Assembly: GCA_020633335.1 (NCBI GenBank)
Contig: JACKDU010000008.1
Location: 248,001-312,000, forward strand
DNA length: 64,000 nucleotides
Source of the DNA: Myxococcales bacterium
Lineage (GTDB): Bacteria; Myxococcota_A; Polyangia; Nannocystales; Nannocystaceae
Direction: 5' to 3'
Shown here piece by piece: positions 1 to 8,505 of this stretch. Numbering within the stretch: position 1 is the stretch's first letter; each line of letters begins with the position of its first letter. The notes below the pieces were generated by a model that had not been told where the DNA came from, did no database searches, and worked only from the letters and a program-made list of their open reading frames with translations. The position numbers and the translations under genes are program-made.

Positions 1-220
1 CGATCCGCGTGGGCTCGGGGGCGCGGCCGAAGAGCTTGGCCCGGAGCGAGTCGTGGACGACCCGATCGCCGACGCTCGGATCGCGCCCCAGGCCGTCCGC
101 CGCCTGCCGCAGCGCGCCGTCGGCCAGGAGCTCGAGCTTCACCGTGGTCTGGACCCCGCGGGCGCCCGTCGCCTCGCCCTCCAGCGCCTCCTCCTCGTCG
201 ATCTCGTCGGCTCGCATCAT
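1..220 (-). CDS. N-terminus of a probable Ser/Thr protein kinase (partial)
   Basis: Reverse-strand reading frame open from ATG at 220 to the window edge (73 residues, no stop). The start is a double ATG (220 and 217). The translated stretch is acidic at the beginning and ends with LFGRAPEPTRI. In myxobacteria such a Pro-rich lead-in commonly sits just before the IGRY/IGRF beginning of a Hanks-type kinase domain; the complete kinase at 55720 in this window has the equivalent PEAPARIGRF. The kinase domain itself lies outside the window, so the assignment is inference from the linker only. Confidence 0.5.
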   Translation of the reverse strand, partial: MMRADEIDEEEALEGEATGARGVQTTVKLELLADGALRQAADGLGRDPSVGDRVVHDSLRAKLFGRAPEPTRI

Positions 221-566
221 CGCTCTCGCCCCCTCGCCTGAGGATTCCGGGAGCTTGGACCGCGCGCAAGGCGACCTGGTTTTGCCCACGCGCGGGTCCG
301 CCGGCACCTGCGCGGAACGACTCCGAAGGGGCTATTGAACGCGAAATTCACGATTTTCTGATCAGCCCGGCGAGCCCCGACACTACCACCCAAGCCTCCG
401 CCACGCGTCGGGCCTGGTGTCTACGCGTGGCGCCGGCGGCGGGCGGCCCTCGGCGGATTTCTCGGGAGATCTCTCCCCACCAGAGCGCCCCGCCGCCGCC
501 CCGGAGGGCCCGCCGAGGGCGCGATCGCCCGCCCCCCGCGGGCGCCCTGCCTGCTACAAGGGGGCG
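221..566. other. Intergenic region between divergent genes
   Basis: 346 bases between the divergent partial gene (start 220) and the crotonase gene (start 567). A short A/T-richer patch at about 331-365 stands out and could hold promoter elements, but no clear -35/-10 pair is visible. The hexamer ACGCGT occurs twice, near 397 and 421. I see no credible gene. Confidence 0.5.
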
Positions 567-1367
567 ATGTACGAGACCATCGCCGTCGCCAAGCAGGGGC
601 CGATCACCACGCTCACCCTCCGGGAGCGGACGATGCGGGGGATCTTCTTCGCCGAGATCGGCGAGGCCTTCGGGGCGATCGCCGACGACCCCGAGGTCCG
701 GGCGGTGATCGTCGAGGGCGAGGGCAAGTGCTTCACCTACGGCCTCGACCTCCCGGACGCCGCGCAGACGATGGGCGACGCCTTCGCCGGCGGCGGGGCG
801 GCGACCCGGACCGAGCTCTGGCGGACGATCCACCGCCTCCAGCGCGCCTTCAACGCGATCGAGGAGTGCCCGGTGCCGGTGATCGCCGCGGTCCACGGCT
901 GGTGCATCGGCGGCGGCGTCGATCTGATCTGCGCCGCGGACCTCCGCCTCGCCAGCGCCGACGCCCGCTTCTCGGTCCGCGAGACCAAGATCGCGATCGT
1001 CGCCGACCTCGGCACCCTCCAGCGCCTCCCGCGGATCGTCGGCCCGGGCCACGCCCGCGAGCTCGCCTTCACCGGCAAGGACATCCCCGCCGCGCGGGCG
1101 GCGACGATCGGCCTGGTCAACGACGTCCTCCCGGACCACGACGCCCTCCGCGCGGCCGCCCGCGCGCTCGCCGAGGAGATCGCCGCAAACCCGCCGCTCA
1201 CCGTCCGCGGGACCAAGGAGGTGATGCGCTTCAGCGAGGGCAAGGATCCCCGCGAGGGCCTCGCCTACGTCGCCGCCTGGAACTCCGCCTTCCTCGCCTC
1301 CGAGGACCTCGGCGAGGCGGTCTCGGCGTTCTTCGGCAAGCGCCCGCCGAGCTTCAAGGGGCGCTGA
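567..1367 (+). CDS. Enoyl-CoA hydratase/isomerase family, dienoyl-CoA isomerase (ECH1)-like
   Basis: 266 residues, crotonase fold. The segment at residues 106-165 contains the oxyanion-loop region GWCIGGGVDL and then RETKIAIVADLGTLQRLPR. This is the pattern of delta3,5-delta2,4-dienoyl-CoA isomerase (ECH1): the three acidic residues of that enzyme correspond to D119, E139 and D147, all present. The C-terminal AAWNSAFLASEDL also matches ECH1 rather than plain hydratases. Expected role: isomerisation of 3,5-dienoyl-CoA during beta-oxidation of unsaturated fatty acids. ATG 567 is chosen because family homology begins there; the frame is open further upstream but that stretch is low-complexity. 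It stands alone, convergent with the next gene (16 bp gap). Confidence 0.88.
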   Translation: MYETIAVAKQGPITTLTLRERTMRGIFFAEIGEAFGAIADDPEVRAVIVEGEGKCFTYGLDLPDAAQTMGDAFAGGGAATRTELWRTIHRLQRAFNAIEECPVPVIAAVHGWCIGGGVDLICAADLRLASADARFSVRETKIAIVADLGTLQRLPRIVGPGHARELAFTGKDIPAARAATIGLVNDVLPDHDALRAAARALAEEIAANPPLTVRGTKEVMRFSEGKDPREGLAYVAAWNSAFLASEDLGEAVSAFFGKRPPSFKGR

Positions 1368-1383
1368 TCTCTAGTACATGTCC

Positions 1384-1974
1384 CTAGCGCCAGGTGAGCT
1401 CGATGTCGAGGGTGTCGGCGCGGTCGTCGAGGACCGAGGAGACGACCTCCTTGCCGCCGGCCTCCTCGATCGCCACCTGGATCGACGCGACCATCGACGG
1501 CTGGACGATCCCGAGGGTGGGGCGCGGCCGTCGGATCTGGATGACCACGCGGTGCTCGGCGCTCTCGCGGACCTCGAGCTCGGTGCCGCGGTGGAAGGCG
1601 CCCCAGCGCTTCGCGGTCCCGCGGATCAGCCGCTCCGGGCTGACCACGAGCATCAGGAAGCGGTAGATCGGCTGGCGGTAGAGGCGACGGGCGAGGGTGG
1701 CGATCCAGCGCTCGAGCTCGGCCGGGCCGTAGCCGTGGCCGTCGGCGAGGGCACAGACCGCGCCGTAGAGCTGGACGTCGGCGACCCAGCTCGAGACCGG
1801 CGGCGGGTGCTCGAGGTGGTCGCGGACGTCGGGGTCGATGTCGATGGCGAGGCGCGGGAGGCCGTGGTGCTCGATCGCCGTGGTCAGCAGCGACGCCTTC
1901 GACTGGCACTCGGGGAAGGCCCGAAAGGGCGCCTTGGTCGGCAGCCCGGCGAGGTACGCGTCGTAGAGTCCCAT
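1384..1974 (-). CDS. DUF2378-like (TIGR02265) myxobacterial protein
   Basis: 196 residues, soluble, no signal peptide. The central segment FLMLVVSPERLIRGTAKRWG followed by an F/HRG motif resembles the DUF2378/TIGR02265 family, a paralogous family largely confined to Myxococcota and of unknown function. The start at 1974 is preferred over 1998 because a TACGAT box (1989-1994 on this strand) lies upstream of it. Family membership is by pattern memory, not a search. No operon partner: a converging crotonase gene lies on one side and another single reverse gene upstream. Confidence 0.6.
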   Translation of the reverse strand: MGLYDAYLAGLPTKAPFRAFPECQSKASLLTTAIEHHGLPRLAIDIDPDVRDHLEHPPPVSSWVADVQLYGAVCALADGHGYGPAELERWIATLARRLYRQPIYRFLMLVVSPERLIRGTAKRWGAFHRGTELEVRESAEHRVVIQIRRPRPTLGIVQPSMVASIQVAIEEAGGKEVVSSVLDDRADTLDIELTWR

Positions 1975-2070
1975 CCTTGGCGGAGAGGATCGTAGCACTC
2001 CCGGCCCGCGGGGTGAGGGGCGCTCACGCCCGCCTGGGGCGCCTCGAGGGCGCGCAGGCGCGCGGCGGCG

Positions 2071-3399
2071 CTAGTCCTCGTAGCTCTCGCGGCCGATCGT
2101 CGCCAGGAGCGCGCCGCTGGTCGCGTCGAGGATCTCGAGCGACGAGGTGCGGGTCACGAAGACGTGGCGGTCGGTGGCGACCACCCCGTCGATGGAGTCG
2201 ACCGCGAAGATCACCCGGAGCGGCACATCCCAGAGGCGGTCGCCGGTCGCCGCGTCGATCGCCGTGACATGCCAGGCCTTCGAGCCCTCGCCGTAGATCG
2301 TGACGTAGCGGCCAGCGGCGAGGGCGTCGTGCTCGTTGGAGCGCTCGCGCGCCCGCATCGGATCGATGGTCGGGACGTCGACCCGCCAGCGGAGGCCGTC
2401 GTCGCGGTCGAGGCCGACCGCCTGCGGGATCGCGGTCCCCGGGTGCTTGTGGCCGGCGGCGACCCGGAGCTCGCCCTCCTCGAGGATCCGCTCGGACTCG
2501 AAGCCCTCGATCTTCTTGTCGACCCGGGCGAGCGCCTTGCGCTGGGGCCCGCTGGGGATCAGCGGCCAGGCCTCCTCGGTGGCGTCGACGCAGCCCTCGG
2601 GGCGCTCGCCCTCGCGGAGCTCGCCGCCCTTCGGATCGACGAGGAGCTCGCGCTTGTCGACCTGGCGGATCCAGAAGGTCGAGCCATCAGCGGCCGCGCA
2701 GACCAGCTCGGCGCGATCGCTGAGGTCGAGCACCTTCGCCTCGGCGCCGCTCTCGAGGTCGACGAGGTGGAGCTTCGCCTGGAAGTCGGAGATCGCCGCG
2801 CGGGTGCCGGCGATCGCCGCGTGGGTGTGGCGGTAGCCGTCGTTGTAGGTCCCGTAGGGGCCGAGGCGCTGGAGGACCGCGCCGCTCTGGGCGTCGCCGA
2901 GGAGGAAGTAGAGCTCGTCGGAGGGCATCACCCGGATCCGCCCGAGGAAGGCCGCCTTGCCGCCGATCTCCGCCGGGATCGGCTGGCCGCCGACCGAGTC
3001 CCAGAGCGGGAATTGATCGGCGGCGAGCCCCGGGATCCCCGAATTCTCGCCGAAGCCGGGGATCGCCGGGACCGCGACCCCGGGGTTCGCGGCGCCGACC
3101 GCCGACTCGACGCTCGAGGTGATCGAGCGGGTGACCAGGAAGATCACCAGCGAGCTGACGACGCCGAGCACGGCCATGCCGACCGCCAGGGAGATGACCA
3201 CCCGCCGGGCGGCGTCGGAGGCCTGCTGCGGCGGGATCAGGAGCTGCCCCTGGGGCCGCGCCTCGGGCCGCGGCGGCTGGCCGCTCGGCGGCCCCTGGAG
3301 GTTGATCTGGTTGCCGCAGTACTCGCAGGTCATGCGGGCGGCGCCGGCCGGCGCCGTCAGGCCCGCGCCGCAATTGGGGCACTTGAGGGAGACCGGCAT
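2071..3399 (-). CDS. Zinc-ribbon, single-pass membrane protein with propeller-like C-terminal domain
   Basis: 442 residues. The N-terminus carries a zinc ribbon (C7, C10, C25, C28: CPNCGAG and CEYCGN), then a Pro/Gln-rich linker, one transmembrane helix at about residues 65-90 (VVISLAVGMAVLGVVSSLVI), then about 320 residues of beta-rich repeats with PQQ/WD-like phrases such as AIDAATGDRLWDVPL. Topology suggests a cytoplasmic zinc ribbon and an extracytoplasmic propeller. Function unknown. ATG 3399 sits 9 nt after a TATCGT box, consistent with leaderless transcription. It is divergent from the glutamate-synthase-like gene (169 bp between starts). Confidence 0.75.
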   Translation of the reverse strand: MPVSLKCPNCGAGLTAPAGAARMTCEYCGNQINLQGPPSGQPPRPEARPQGQLLIPPQQASDAARRVVISLAVGMAVLGVVSSLVIFLVTRSITSSVESAVGAANPGVAVPAIPGFGENSGIPGLAADQFPLWDSVGGQPIPAEIGGKAAFLGRIRVMPSDELYFLLGDAQSGAVLQRLGPYGTYNDGYRHTHAAIAGTRAAISDFQAKLHLVDLESGAEAKVLDLSDRAELVCAAADGSTFWIRQVDKRELLVDPKGGELREGERPEGCVDATEEAWPLIPSGPQRKALARVDKKIEGFESERILEEGELRVAAGHKHPGTAIPQAVGLDRDDGLRWRVDVPTIDPMRARERSNEHDALAAGRYVTIYGEGSKAWHVTAIDAATGDRLWDVPLRVIFAVDSIDGVVATDRHVFVTRTSSLEILDATSGALLATIGRESYED

Positions 3400-3408
3400 C
3401 GGCGCTCG

Positions 3409-3414
3409 ACGATA
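3409..3414 (-). promoter_or_regulatory. -10 box TATCGT, leaderless type
   Basis: TATCGT on the reverse strand ends 9 nt before the ATG at 3399, leaving no space for a ribosome binding site; same architecture as other starts in this window. Confidence 0.5.
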
Positions 3415-3568
3415 GCACGGGGGCCTGGGCGGTCACCGCGGGGTCGCGCGCGCAGACCCCCTCTCGGCCGCTTCGGCGCGGAGCCGCGCCTCGGGTCCCC
3501 GCGGGCCCCCGGCTGGGGTACAAGCACCGTGGACCCCGGGCGGCCGCGCGGGGCGGAGGTGAGGAGCG

Positions 3569-5212
3569 ATGACCCTGGTCCAGATCCGCACGCATCGCCG
3601 CGTCAAGGTGGCGACCTGGAGCGAGCTCGAGGATCGCCGGCCGACCTACGCGCTGGTCGCCAACGTCGACCTCGTGGTCACCCGCTACGACGAGGAGGTC
3701 TCGGTGCTCTACGGCCGCTGCCTCCACCGCGGCGCGCTGATGGCCGACGGCGTGGTGGTCGGCGACGATCTCGTGTGTGGGGTCCACGGCTGGGACTACC
3801 GCCTGGCGACCGGGGTCAGCGCCTACAACAACGAGGAGGCGCTCCGCCGCTTCACCGCGATCATCGATCCGGTCGACGACGCGGTCTACGTCGACGGCGA
3901 GGAGATCGCCGCCTGGGAGCACGAGCACCCCCAGCCCTACGATCGCGGCGCCTACCAGGGCCTCTACGCCGACCCCCACGGCGGCCCCGAGGAGCCCTTC
4001 ACCGGCTACATCCAGCGGCTCGCCCGCGAGGGCCTGAGCCGCCTCGGCCACCACGGCGAGGTGGCGGCGATGGGGGTGCCGCTGACCGAGCTGCCGCGCT
4101 GGTCCGACGTCCAGATCGTCACCGCCCAGCTCGCCCGCAAGCCGCTCCAGGGCGACGCGCCGGTCGGCACCGACGTGATCATCGGCCCCGGCGCCCGGCG
4201 CCCGCTCCACCTCGAGATCCCGATCTTCGTCAGCGACATGAGCTTCGGCGCGCTCAGCGAGGAGGCCAAGGTCGCGCTGGCGACCGGGGCGCAGCGCGCG
4301 GGGACCGGGATCTGCTCGGGCGAGGGCGGGATGCTGCCGGAGGAGCAGGCGGCCAACGCTCGCTACTTCTACGAGCTCGCGTCGGCCCGCTTCGGCTGGA
4401 GCCTCGACAGGGTCGCGCGCTGCCAGGCCTTCCACTTCAAGGGCGGCCAGGGGGCGAAGACCGGGACCGGCGGCCACCTCCCGGGCGCGAAGGTGATCGG
4501 CAAGATCGCCGAGGTGCGGGGCCTGACCCCGGGGACACCCGCGATCTCGCCGGCGACCTTCGCCGACCTCCACAGCGCCGCCGACTACCGGCGGGTCGCC
4601 GACCAGGTCCGCGACGTCACCGGCGGGATCCCGATCGGCTTCAAGATCTCGGCCCAGCACATCGAGGCCGACCTCGACTTCGCCCTCGGCGTCGGCGTCG
4701 AGTACATCATCCTCGACGGCCGGGGCGGCGCGACCGGGGCGGCGCCGCGGATCTTCCGGGACAACATCTCGGTGCCGACGATGGTCGCGCTCGCCCGGGC
4801 GCGCCGGCACCTCGACCGCCGGCGCCGCGGCGACGTCACCCTGGTGATCACCGGCGGCCTGCGGACCGAGTCGGACTTCGTCAAGGCGCTGGCGCTCGGG
4901 GCCGGGGCGGTGGCGATCGCCAACGCGGCCCTCCAGGCGATCGGCTGCCTCGGCATGCGCGCCTGCCACACCAACAACTGCCCGGTCGGCATCGCCACCC
5001 AAAAACCGTCGCTACGTCAGCGCCTGATCGTCGAGGAGTCGGCGGGGCGACTCGCCCGCTACCTCGGGGCGACGGTCGAGCTGATGCAGGTCCTCGCCCG
5101 CGCCTGCGGCCACCAGCACCTCCGCGAGCTCAACGTCCACGACCTGACGACCTACGAGCGCGATATCGCCTACCTCACCGGGATCCCCTACGGCGGCGTC
5201 GTCCCGCTCTGA
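3569..5212 (+). CDS. Rieske domain fused to FMN-dependent glutamate-synthase-like domain
   Basis: 547 residues. Residues 1-110 form a Rieske [2Fe-2S] domain with C51, H53, C70 and H73 (CLHRG ... CGVHGWDY). Residues 150-540 are a GltB-type FMN barrel: SDMSFGALSEEAK, the glycine-rich FMN-binding strands, and the iron-sulfur cysteines C460, C466 and C471 in CLGMRACHTNNCPVGIAT. There is no glutamine amidotransferase domain. Such 'glutamate synthase-related' proteins are flavoenzymes of uncertain substrate; here the Rieske domain presumably feeds or takes electrons. The start at 3569 has a good Shine-Dalgarno sequence (GGAGGTGAGGAG). The cyclase gene follows closely downstream. Confidence 0.85.
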   Translation: MTLVQIRTHRRVKVATWSELEDRRPTYALVANVDLVVTRYDEEVSVLYGRCLHRGALMADGVVVGDDLVCGVHGWDYRLATGVSAYNNEEALRRFTAIIDPVDDAVYVDGEEIAAWEHEHPQPYDRGAYQGLYADPHGGPEEPFTGYIQRLAREGLSRLGHHGEVAAMGVPLTELPRWSDVQIVTAQLARKPLQGDAPVGTDVIIGPGARRPLHLEIPIFVSDMSFGALSEEAKVALATGAQRAGTGICSGEGGMLPEEQAANARYFYELASARFGWSLDRVARCQAFHFKGGQGAKTGTGGHLPGAKVIGKIAEVRGLTPGTPAISPATFADLHSAADYRRVADQVRDVTGGIPIGFKISAQHIEADLDFALGVGVEYIILDGRGGATGAAPRIFRDNISVPTMVALARARRHLDRRRRGDVTLVITGGLRTESDFVKALALGAGAVAIANAALQAIGCLGMRACHTNNCPVGIATQKPSLRQRLIVEESAGRLARYLGATVELMQVLARACGHQHLRELNVHDLTTYERDIAYLTGIPYGGVVPL

Positions 5213-5381
5213 GCGGCGAGGGAAGAGCCGCGTTGCGGAGGTCCTCATCGACGATCCGGTCGCCCTCTGCGATCCGAGCTACGCGATCGTCCGGGCGAAC
5301 CGCGCCTTCCTCCGCTGGTTCCCGACCGCGACCCCCGAGACCCCGCTCTTCGCGGCGATCGCCGGGCTCCGCGAGGAGCTG

Positions 5382-6269
5382 GTGCGGAAGCGGGTCGACA
5401 AGAAGGGCGCCTTCGCCACGGCGGCGGCCGACGTCAAGCTCGCCGGCGCCCGGCCGATCCCGATCGAGGTCAGCCTCCGCAAGGTCGAGGGGGGGATCTT
5501 CATCCACGTCCGCGACGACTCGCGGGTCCGTGAGAAGGAGGCGCTCCTCAAGATCTACACCACCAGCCTCGAGGAGAAGCGGGCGGAGCTCGAGGCCCTC
5601 AACGCCGCGCTCTCGGTCGAGAAGGCGAAGGTCGAGGAGCTCCTCCTCAACATCCTCCCGCGGGAGATCGCCGAGCGGATCAAGGACGGCGAGAAGCTGA
5701 TCGCCGACCGCTTCGAGGACGTCAGCGTCCTCTTCGTCGACATCGTCGGCTTCACCCAGCTCGCCCGCGAGATGAAGCCGCGGGAGCTGGTCGAGCTCCT
5801 CAACGAGTTCTTCACGATCGTCGACCTCCTGGTCGGCGAGCACCACCTCGAGAAGATCAAGACGATCGGCGACGCCTACATGATCGTCAGCGGGGTCCCG
5901 CGCAAGCGCGACGACCACGCGACGGCGATCGCCGACCTCGCCCTGGCGATCCGCGGGGCGATCGACGCCTTCAACGCCGCCCGCGGCAGCGAGTTCCAGG
6001 TCCGCGCCGGGATCAACTCGGGGCCGACGGTCGCCGGGATCATCGGGGTCAAGAAGTTCGCCTACGACCTCTGGGGCGACACCGTCAACCTCGCCAGCCG
6101 GATGGAGTCGTCGGGCGAGCCCGGGCGGATCCAGGTGACCGAGGCGACCCGCGCGCTCCTCGAGGATGAGTTCATCCTGAGCCCGCGGGGCGTCGTCCAG
6201 GTCAAGGGGATCGGCGAGATCGAGACCTACTGGCTCGAGGGGCGCCGGCCGCCCGCGAGCGGCGCGTGA
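5382..6269 (+). CDS. Class III adenylyl cyclase with coiled-coil linker and truncated-looking PAS domain
   Basis: From the first standard start (GTG 5382) the product is 295 residues: the end of a PAS-like domain (1-50), a signalling helix/coiled coil (51-112) and a class III cyclase domain (113-290). Metal-binding D120 (FVDIVGFT) and D164 (TIGDAYM), adenine-specifying K160 and D229, and transition-state N236 and R240 are all present, so ATP to cAMP is predicted rather than GTP. Oddly, PAS-like coding (DPSYAIVRANRAFLRWFP) continues in frame upstream to about 5214 without ATG, GTG or TTG; a GAGGGAAG sequence at about 5219-5226 precedes a GTT at 5232. The true start may therefore be near 5232. 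The globin gene follows after 11 bp. Confidence 0.85.
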   Translation: MRKRVDKKGAFATAAADVKLAGARPIPIEVSLRKVEGGIFIHVRDDSRVREKEALLKIYTTSLEEKRAELEALNAALSVEKAKVEELLLNILPREIAERIKDGEKLIADRFEDVSVLFVDIVGFTQLAREMKPRELVELLNEFFTIVDLLVGEHHLEKIKTIGDAYMIVSGVPRKRDDHATAIADLALAIRGAIDAFNAARGSEFQVRAGINSGPTVAGIIGVKKFAYDLWGDTVNLASRMESSGEPGRIQVTEATRALLEDEFILSPRGVVQVKGIGEIETYWLEGRRPPASGA

Positions 6270-6280
6270 CGAGGAGTGAG

Positions 6281-6646
6281 ATGACTGCGCAGAACCTCTA
6301 CGACAAGTACGGCGGGGCGCCGACGGTGAGCTCGATCGTCCACGCCTTCTACCGCAAGGTGCTCGACTCCGAGTCCCTCGCCCACTACTTCCGCAACATC
6401 GACATGGAGCGGCTCATGGGTCACCAGACCAAGCTCTTCTCGTCGCTGATGGGCGGGCCGGTCGACTACGACGTCGAGCGGATGACCCGGGTCCACCACG
6501 CCCTCGAGATCCCCGGCGATCACTTCGACGAGGTCGTCGAGCTCCTGGTCGAGACCCTCGAGGACGCGGGCGTCGACGACGACGACGTCGCGGCGATCGA
6601 GGGGGCGGTCCGCGGCCTCATCGACAGGGTCGTCGAGCCGAGCTAG
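6281..6646 (+). CDS. Group I truncated hemoglobin
   Basis: 121 residues, the normal length for a group I 2-on-2 globin. It has LYDKYGG at the start, B10 tyrosine Y24 (FYRKVL), the LMGHQTKLFSSLMGGP segment, and the proximal (F8) histidine at H72 (TRVHHALEI). It binds heme and likely O2 or NO in the cytoplasm. ATG 6281 follows a GAGGAG ribosome site, 11 bp after the cyclase stop, so the two are very probably cotranscribed; a gas-responsive link to cAMP signalling is inference. It is convergent with a lipoprotein gene only 7 bp away. Confidence 0.9.
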   Translation: MTAQNLYDKYGGAPTVSSIVHAFYRKVLDSESLAHYFRNIDMERLMGHQTKLFSSLMGGPVDYDVERMTRVHHALEIPGDHFDEVVELLVETLEDAGVDDDDVAAIEGAVRGLIDRVVEPS

Positions 6647-6653
6647 CGCCGCG

Positions 6654-7838
6654 CTAGCCGAGCGGCACGCAGGTCGAGACGCCGGCGCCGACGACCCGCA
6701 CCGGCCCCTTGGCCACCGCCGTCGTCAGCTTCTGGTCGCCGTCGTAGTCGTAGCGCGAGACCTTGCTCTTCGACCCGGGGCCGCCGCTCTCGGTGAAGAA
6801 GTAGAAGTCGCCGGCGAAGAAGGCGAAGGCGAAGGCGGAGGTCGGCAGGAGGTTGGGGAAGTCGGTCTCGCCGATGTACTCGGCCGTCGTCTTGTCGACC
6901 TCGACGAGCTTGCCCTTCTTGACCCCGCCGAAGAGGAAGAGGCGGCCGTCGCCGGTGCCGGTGAGCTCGGCGCCGTTGAAGGTCGTCGGGCCGACGATCT
7001 GGAGCTTGAGGTCGTCGGGCTCGACCCGAATCAGCGAGCCGACGCCGGGGCCCTCGCTGATCTTGCCGCCGTTGTAGGTGTTGCCGTGGAGCTTCTCGCA
7101 GGGGTTCTCGATGTCCTGGGAGACGAAGGCCATGCCGAAGCGGACGACCCCCTGCTGACCGGCGACGTAGCCGGGGTCGGCGCAGGCGTAGGGCTTGTCG
7201 ACGTCGAAGCTGCGGATCGCCCCGGCCGGCTGGTTGAACATCACCCAGGCCTGGCCGGTGCGATCGACCGCCATCGAGAAGGGCGCCGACACCCCGGGGC
7301 AGACGATCGCCCCGAGGTCCTCGAAGGAGTCGTCGCCGGGGCGGAACTTCCAGAGGTGGGCGTCGTCGGAGAGGACGAAGATCCCGTCGTCGAGGGGGAC
7401 CTCGGAGTCGGCGCAGGCGCACTCGAGGCCGCCGGTGGTCGTCCCCTCGCCGGTGGTCGTCCCCTCGCCGGTCGACGATCCGCTCGTCGACGTCGTCGCG
7501 TCGCTCGTCGACGTCGTCGCGTCGCTCGTCGACGTCGTCGCGTCGCTCGTCGACGTCGTCACCCCGCCGGTCATGGTGTCGGTCGCGGTCACGTCGAGGG
7601 TGGTCGTGCCGGGGTCGCCGGTCGTGCTGCTCATCCCGCCGCTCGACCCGCTCTCGCTGCCGCCGACGCTGGTGGTCGCGCCCACGCCGGAGCTCGATCC
7701 CTCGCTGGCCGTGGCCACCGTCGAATCGCTGCCGCCGCCGCTCCCCCAGACGTCCACCCACGCCGGGTTCGGCATGCTGCACGCGCCCATCGCGGCCATC
7801 CCCGCGAGCGCGGCGACGATCCCCACACCCCGCACCAT
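6654..7838 (-). CDS. Lipoprotein with Ser/Thr-rich linker, propeller-like domain
   Basis: 394 residues. Signal peptide ending in a lipobox (MAAMGACS, Cys about residue 20), then a low-complexity Ser/Thr/Gly linker to about residue 140 containing near-perfect TSTSDAT repeats, then a globular domain beginning at CACADSEVPLDDG with repeated 'VLSDDAHLWKF'- and 'RLFLFGG'-like strands suggestive of a beta-propeller. Outer-membrane or periplasmic anchor predicted. Function unknown. ATG 7838 is 9 nt after a TACGCT box. Confidence 0.75.
   Translation of the reverse strand: MVRGVGIVAALAGMAAMGACSMPNPAWVDVWGSGGGSDSTVATASEGSSSGVGATTSVGGSESGSSGGMSSTTGDPGTTTLDVTATDTMTGGVTTSTSDATTSTSDATTSTSDATTSTSGSSTGEGTTTGEGTTTGGLECACADSEVPLDDGIFVLSDDAHLWKFRPGDDSFEDLGAIVCPGVSAPFSMAVDRTGQAWVMFNQPAGAIRSFDVDKPYACADPGYVAGQQGVVRFGMAFVSQDIENPCEKLHGNTYNGGKISEGPGVGSLIRVEPDDLKLQIVGPTTFNGAELTGTGDGRLFLFGGVKKGKLVEVDKTTAEYIGETDFPNLLPTSAFAFAFFAGDFYFFTESGGPGSKSKVSRYDYDGDQKLTTAVAKGPVRVVGAGVSTCVPLG
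7481..7560 (-). repeat. 21-bp tandem repeat inside the lipoprotein linker
   Basis: Almost four copies of a 21-bp unit (cgctcgtcgacgtcgtcgcg plus t) encode repeated TSTSDAT on the reverse strand. It is an in-frame coding repeat, so copy number can change without breaking the gene. Confidence 0.8.
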
Positions 7839-7847
7839 CGGCCCTCC

Positions 7848-7853
7848 AGCGTA
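7848..7853 (-). promoter_or_regulatory. -10 box TACGCT, leaderless type
   Basis: TACGCT on the reverse strand, 9 nt before ATG 7838. Confidence 0.45.
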
Positions 7854-7956
7854 GCACCCGCGCAAGCGGCCAAGCGGCCGATAAACGCTGTATTCAGGCG
7901 CACACGCCCGCATCCGCGCGCTGGCGAGGGGCCCAGGTCTGGTCGATACTCCGGGG

Positions 7957-8493
7957 GTGCGCGCCCTCATCCGCATGGTCTCGATCCCGCTCGCGCTCGC
8001 GGCCGCGCTCACCGGCGGCTGCCGCCGCGGCGCCGAAGAGACGACCCCGCCGCCGGTCGTCGAGGAGAGCGGCCGTCAGCTCCACCACCCGGCGGCGCCG
8101 ATCACCCTCCGCCTCCCCGAGGGCTGGGAGAGCAGCGAGGAGGCGGGCACCCTGACCCTGGTCTCGCCGGGCGAGGAGGTCGTGATGATGCTCCTCGCGG
8201 TCGAGGCCGGCGACCTCGAGGAGAGCCTCGCCGCGCTCAACCGCGAGCTCGGCGCGATCGTCCCGAACGCGACGGTCGAGGAGATCAGCGAGGTCAAGAT
8301 CAACGGCCTCGAGGCGATGGTCGCCGACGGCGCGGGCACCCTCGACGGTCAGGCCGTCAGCCTCGGGCTGGTGCTGCTCCGCGCCCCCAACGGGCGGATC
8401 CTGATGATCGTCGGCCTCGCGCTCGCCGACGCGTCGCCGGCGAGCGCGGAGGGGACCGCGTCGATCCTCGCCAGCCTCCAGGCGGCCGAATAG
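7957..8493 (+). CDS. Small lipoprotein of unknown function
   Basis: 178 residues starting at GTG 7957, which follows a GATACT box by 6 nt. Signal peptide with lipobox LTGGC (Cys 22). The remainder is a compact alpha/beta domain beginning APITLRLPEGWESSEEAG; the 'LPEGW' opening is reminiscent of PsbP/DUF1795-type secreted domains, but I cannot assign it. It lies divergently from the lipoprotein at 7838 (118 bp between starts) and is convergent with the membrane peptidase gene downstream. Confidence 0.7.
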   Translation: MRALIRMVSIPLALAAALTGGCRRGAEETTPPPVVEESGRQLHHPAAPITLRLPEGWESSEEAGTLTLVSPGEEVVMMLLAVEAGDLEESLAALNRELGAIVPNATVEEISEVKINGLEAMVADGAGTLDGQAVSLGLVLLRAPNGRILMIVGLALADASPASAEGTASILASLQAAE

Positions 8494-8505
8494 GCGACCG
8501 CGCGG

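Noticed and set aside
417..566. Extended N-terminus of the crotonase gene
   Set aside because: The extra 50 codons are low-complexity Pro/Arg/Ala and family homology begins at ATG 567.
1368..1383. Shared 11-mer TGTCCCTAGCG at 1379 and 41207 as a repeat element
   Set aside because: Only two copies, both overlapping or next to reverse-strand stop codons; too short to support an element.
2164..5700. A 1178-codon open frame on the forward strand
   Set aside because: Composition is Arg/Ala/Pro/Asp shadow of GC-rich genes on other frames; it covers the zinc-ribbon gene in antisense and the Rieske-GltS gene in another frame, with no domain signature.
5382..6269. Guanylyl cyclase assignment
   Set aside because: Purine-specifying positions are Lys and Asp (adenylyl type), not Glu and Cys.
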